A stretch of 64,000 nucleotides of DNA from NCBI RefSeq assembly GCF_003992725.1, contig NZ_RZNF01000007.1, positions 248,001-312,000 of the forward strand. Direction: 5' to 3'. A program made the translations under genes and the position numbers. Numbering within the stretch: the stretch's first letter is position 1; every line of letters begins with the position of its first letter. Positions 63,933 through 64,000 of the stretch are shown in pieces. Origin of the DNA: Rhodomicrobium lacus (GTDB lineage: Bacteria > Pseudomonadota > Alphaproteobacteria > Rhizobiales > Rhodomicrobiaceae). Under the pieces are notes generated by a model. It did no database searches, was not told where the DNA came from, and saw only the letters and a list, made by a program, of their open reading frames with translations.

Positions 63933-64000
63933 ATGCAGACGTCAATCGCAGCCGCGCTGCGCCATCTCAAACAGGCGCTCGTGCATCTCGACGAGGCAAG
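63933..64000 (+). CDS. Start of an unidentified gene (runs off the right edge)
   Basis: An ATG at 63933 follows a strong GGAGGGG SD. The 22 visible residues read MQTSIAAALRHLKQALVHLD and onward, a likely helix. It is divergent from the XRE gene. Too little is present to name it. Confidence 0.5.
   Translation, partial: MQTSIAAALRHLKQALVHLDEA

Overview
This is a GC-rich stretch of what is almost certainly an alphaproteobacterial (Hyphomicrobiales-type) chromosome. The evidence is a molybdenum-nitrogenase cluster in the order usual for purple non-sulfur bacteria and rhizobia (nifHDKENX, the two small NifX-associated genes, fdxB, nifQ), a form IV 'photo'-type RuBisCO-like protein of the kind found in anoxygenic phototrophs, and alphaproteobacterial neighbours (xseB-dxs, SOUL protein, Bax-inhibitor family, ECF sigma factors). 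A photoheterotrophic, N2-fixing, budding or purple non-sulfur bacterium such as a Rhodomicrobium relative would fit; the genus is inference.

Layout. 0-6 kb: 3' part of a glutamine-dependent NAD synthetase gene is missing off the left edge; then tRNA-Thr and an iron/heme uptake trio (ECF sigma, FecR anti-sigma, STN-type TonB receptor) on the minus strand. 6-15 kb: a three-domain cell-surface polysaccharide enzyme (GH18-like + NodB deacetylase + GT2), a YdcF-type and a DUF72 protein, and a large secreted proline-rich protein. 14.7-21.8 kb: a DnaJ/CbpM pair, a flavoprotein/radical-SAM/TVP38 trio, and typA with a clear terminator.

21.8-35.1 kb is the nitrogen-fixation region. A divergent control zone (24.2-25.0 kb) carries two pairs of exact NifA-type upstream sites (TGT-N10-ACA) and three GG-N10-GC sigma-54 promoters: one drives nifHDK and the genes behind it, one drives a leftward operon that begins with a group II truncated hemoglobin and continues with an unrecognised 196-residue protein, a YqeB-like molybdenum protein and NifO, and one weaker match lies in front of a stand-alone receiver-domain gene. 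A fourth sigma-54 promoter stands before nifQ. Perfect hairpins lie in the nifH/nifD and nifK/nifE gaps and downstream of the nifX group, and an imperfect one lies between nifD and nifK. NifE has a C-terminal BFD-like [2Fe-2S] extension.

35-59 kb is mostly housekeeping: a D-lactate-dehydrogenase-like protein, rhomboid protease, the RuBisCO-like protein translationally coupled to a YjbQ protein, SOUL heme-binding protein, dxs, xseB, a histone-deacetylase-family protein, an acyl-CoA catabolic group, tsaC/Sua5, a MaoC hydratase, an ECF sigma factor, Bax-inhibitor protein, the tesA/ybbA/ybbP trio, an aldehyde dehydrogenase and a stand-alone ATP-grasp ligase.

From 59.8 kb to the right edge is an integrated element inserted at the 3' end of tRNA-Glu. 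Its tyrosine integrase reads antisense into the tRNA. Behind it come an excisionase-like HTH protein, a plasmid-like ParA plus ribbon-helix-helix partner, a broken VapC-type PIN toxin, a dense array of TTCTAGCA palindromes that looks like a partition or replication site, and an XRE regulator. The element continues past the window. The strongest candidates for new biology are the NifA/sigma-54-controlled hemoglobin operon with its unknown protein and the TTCTAGCA array beside parA.
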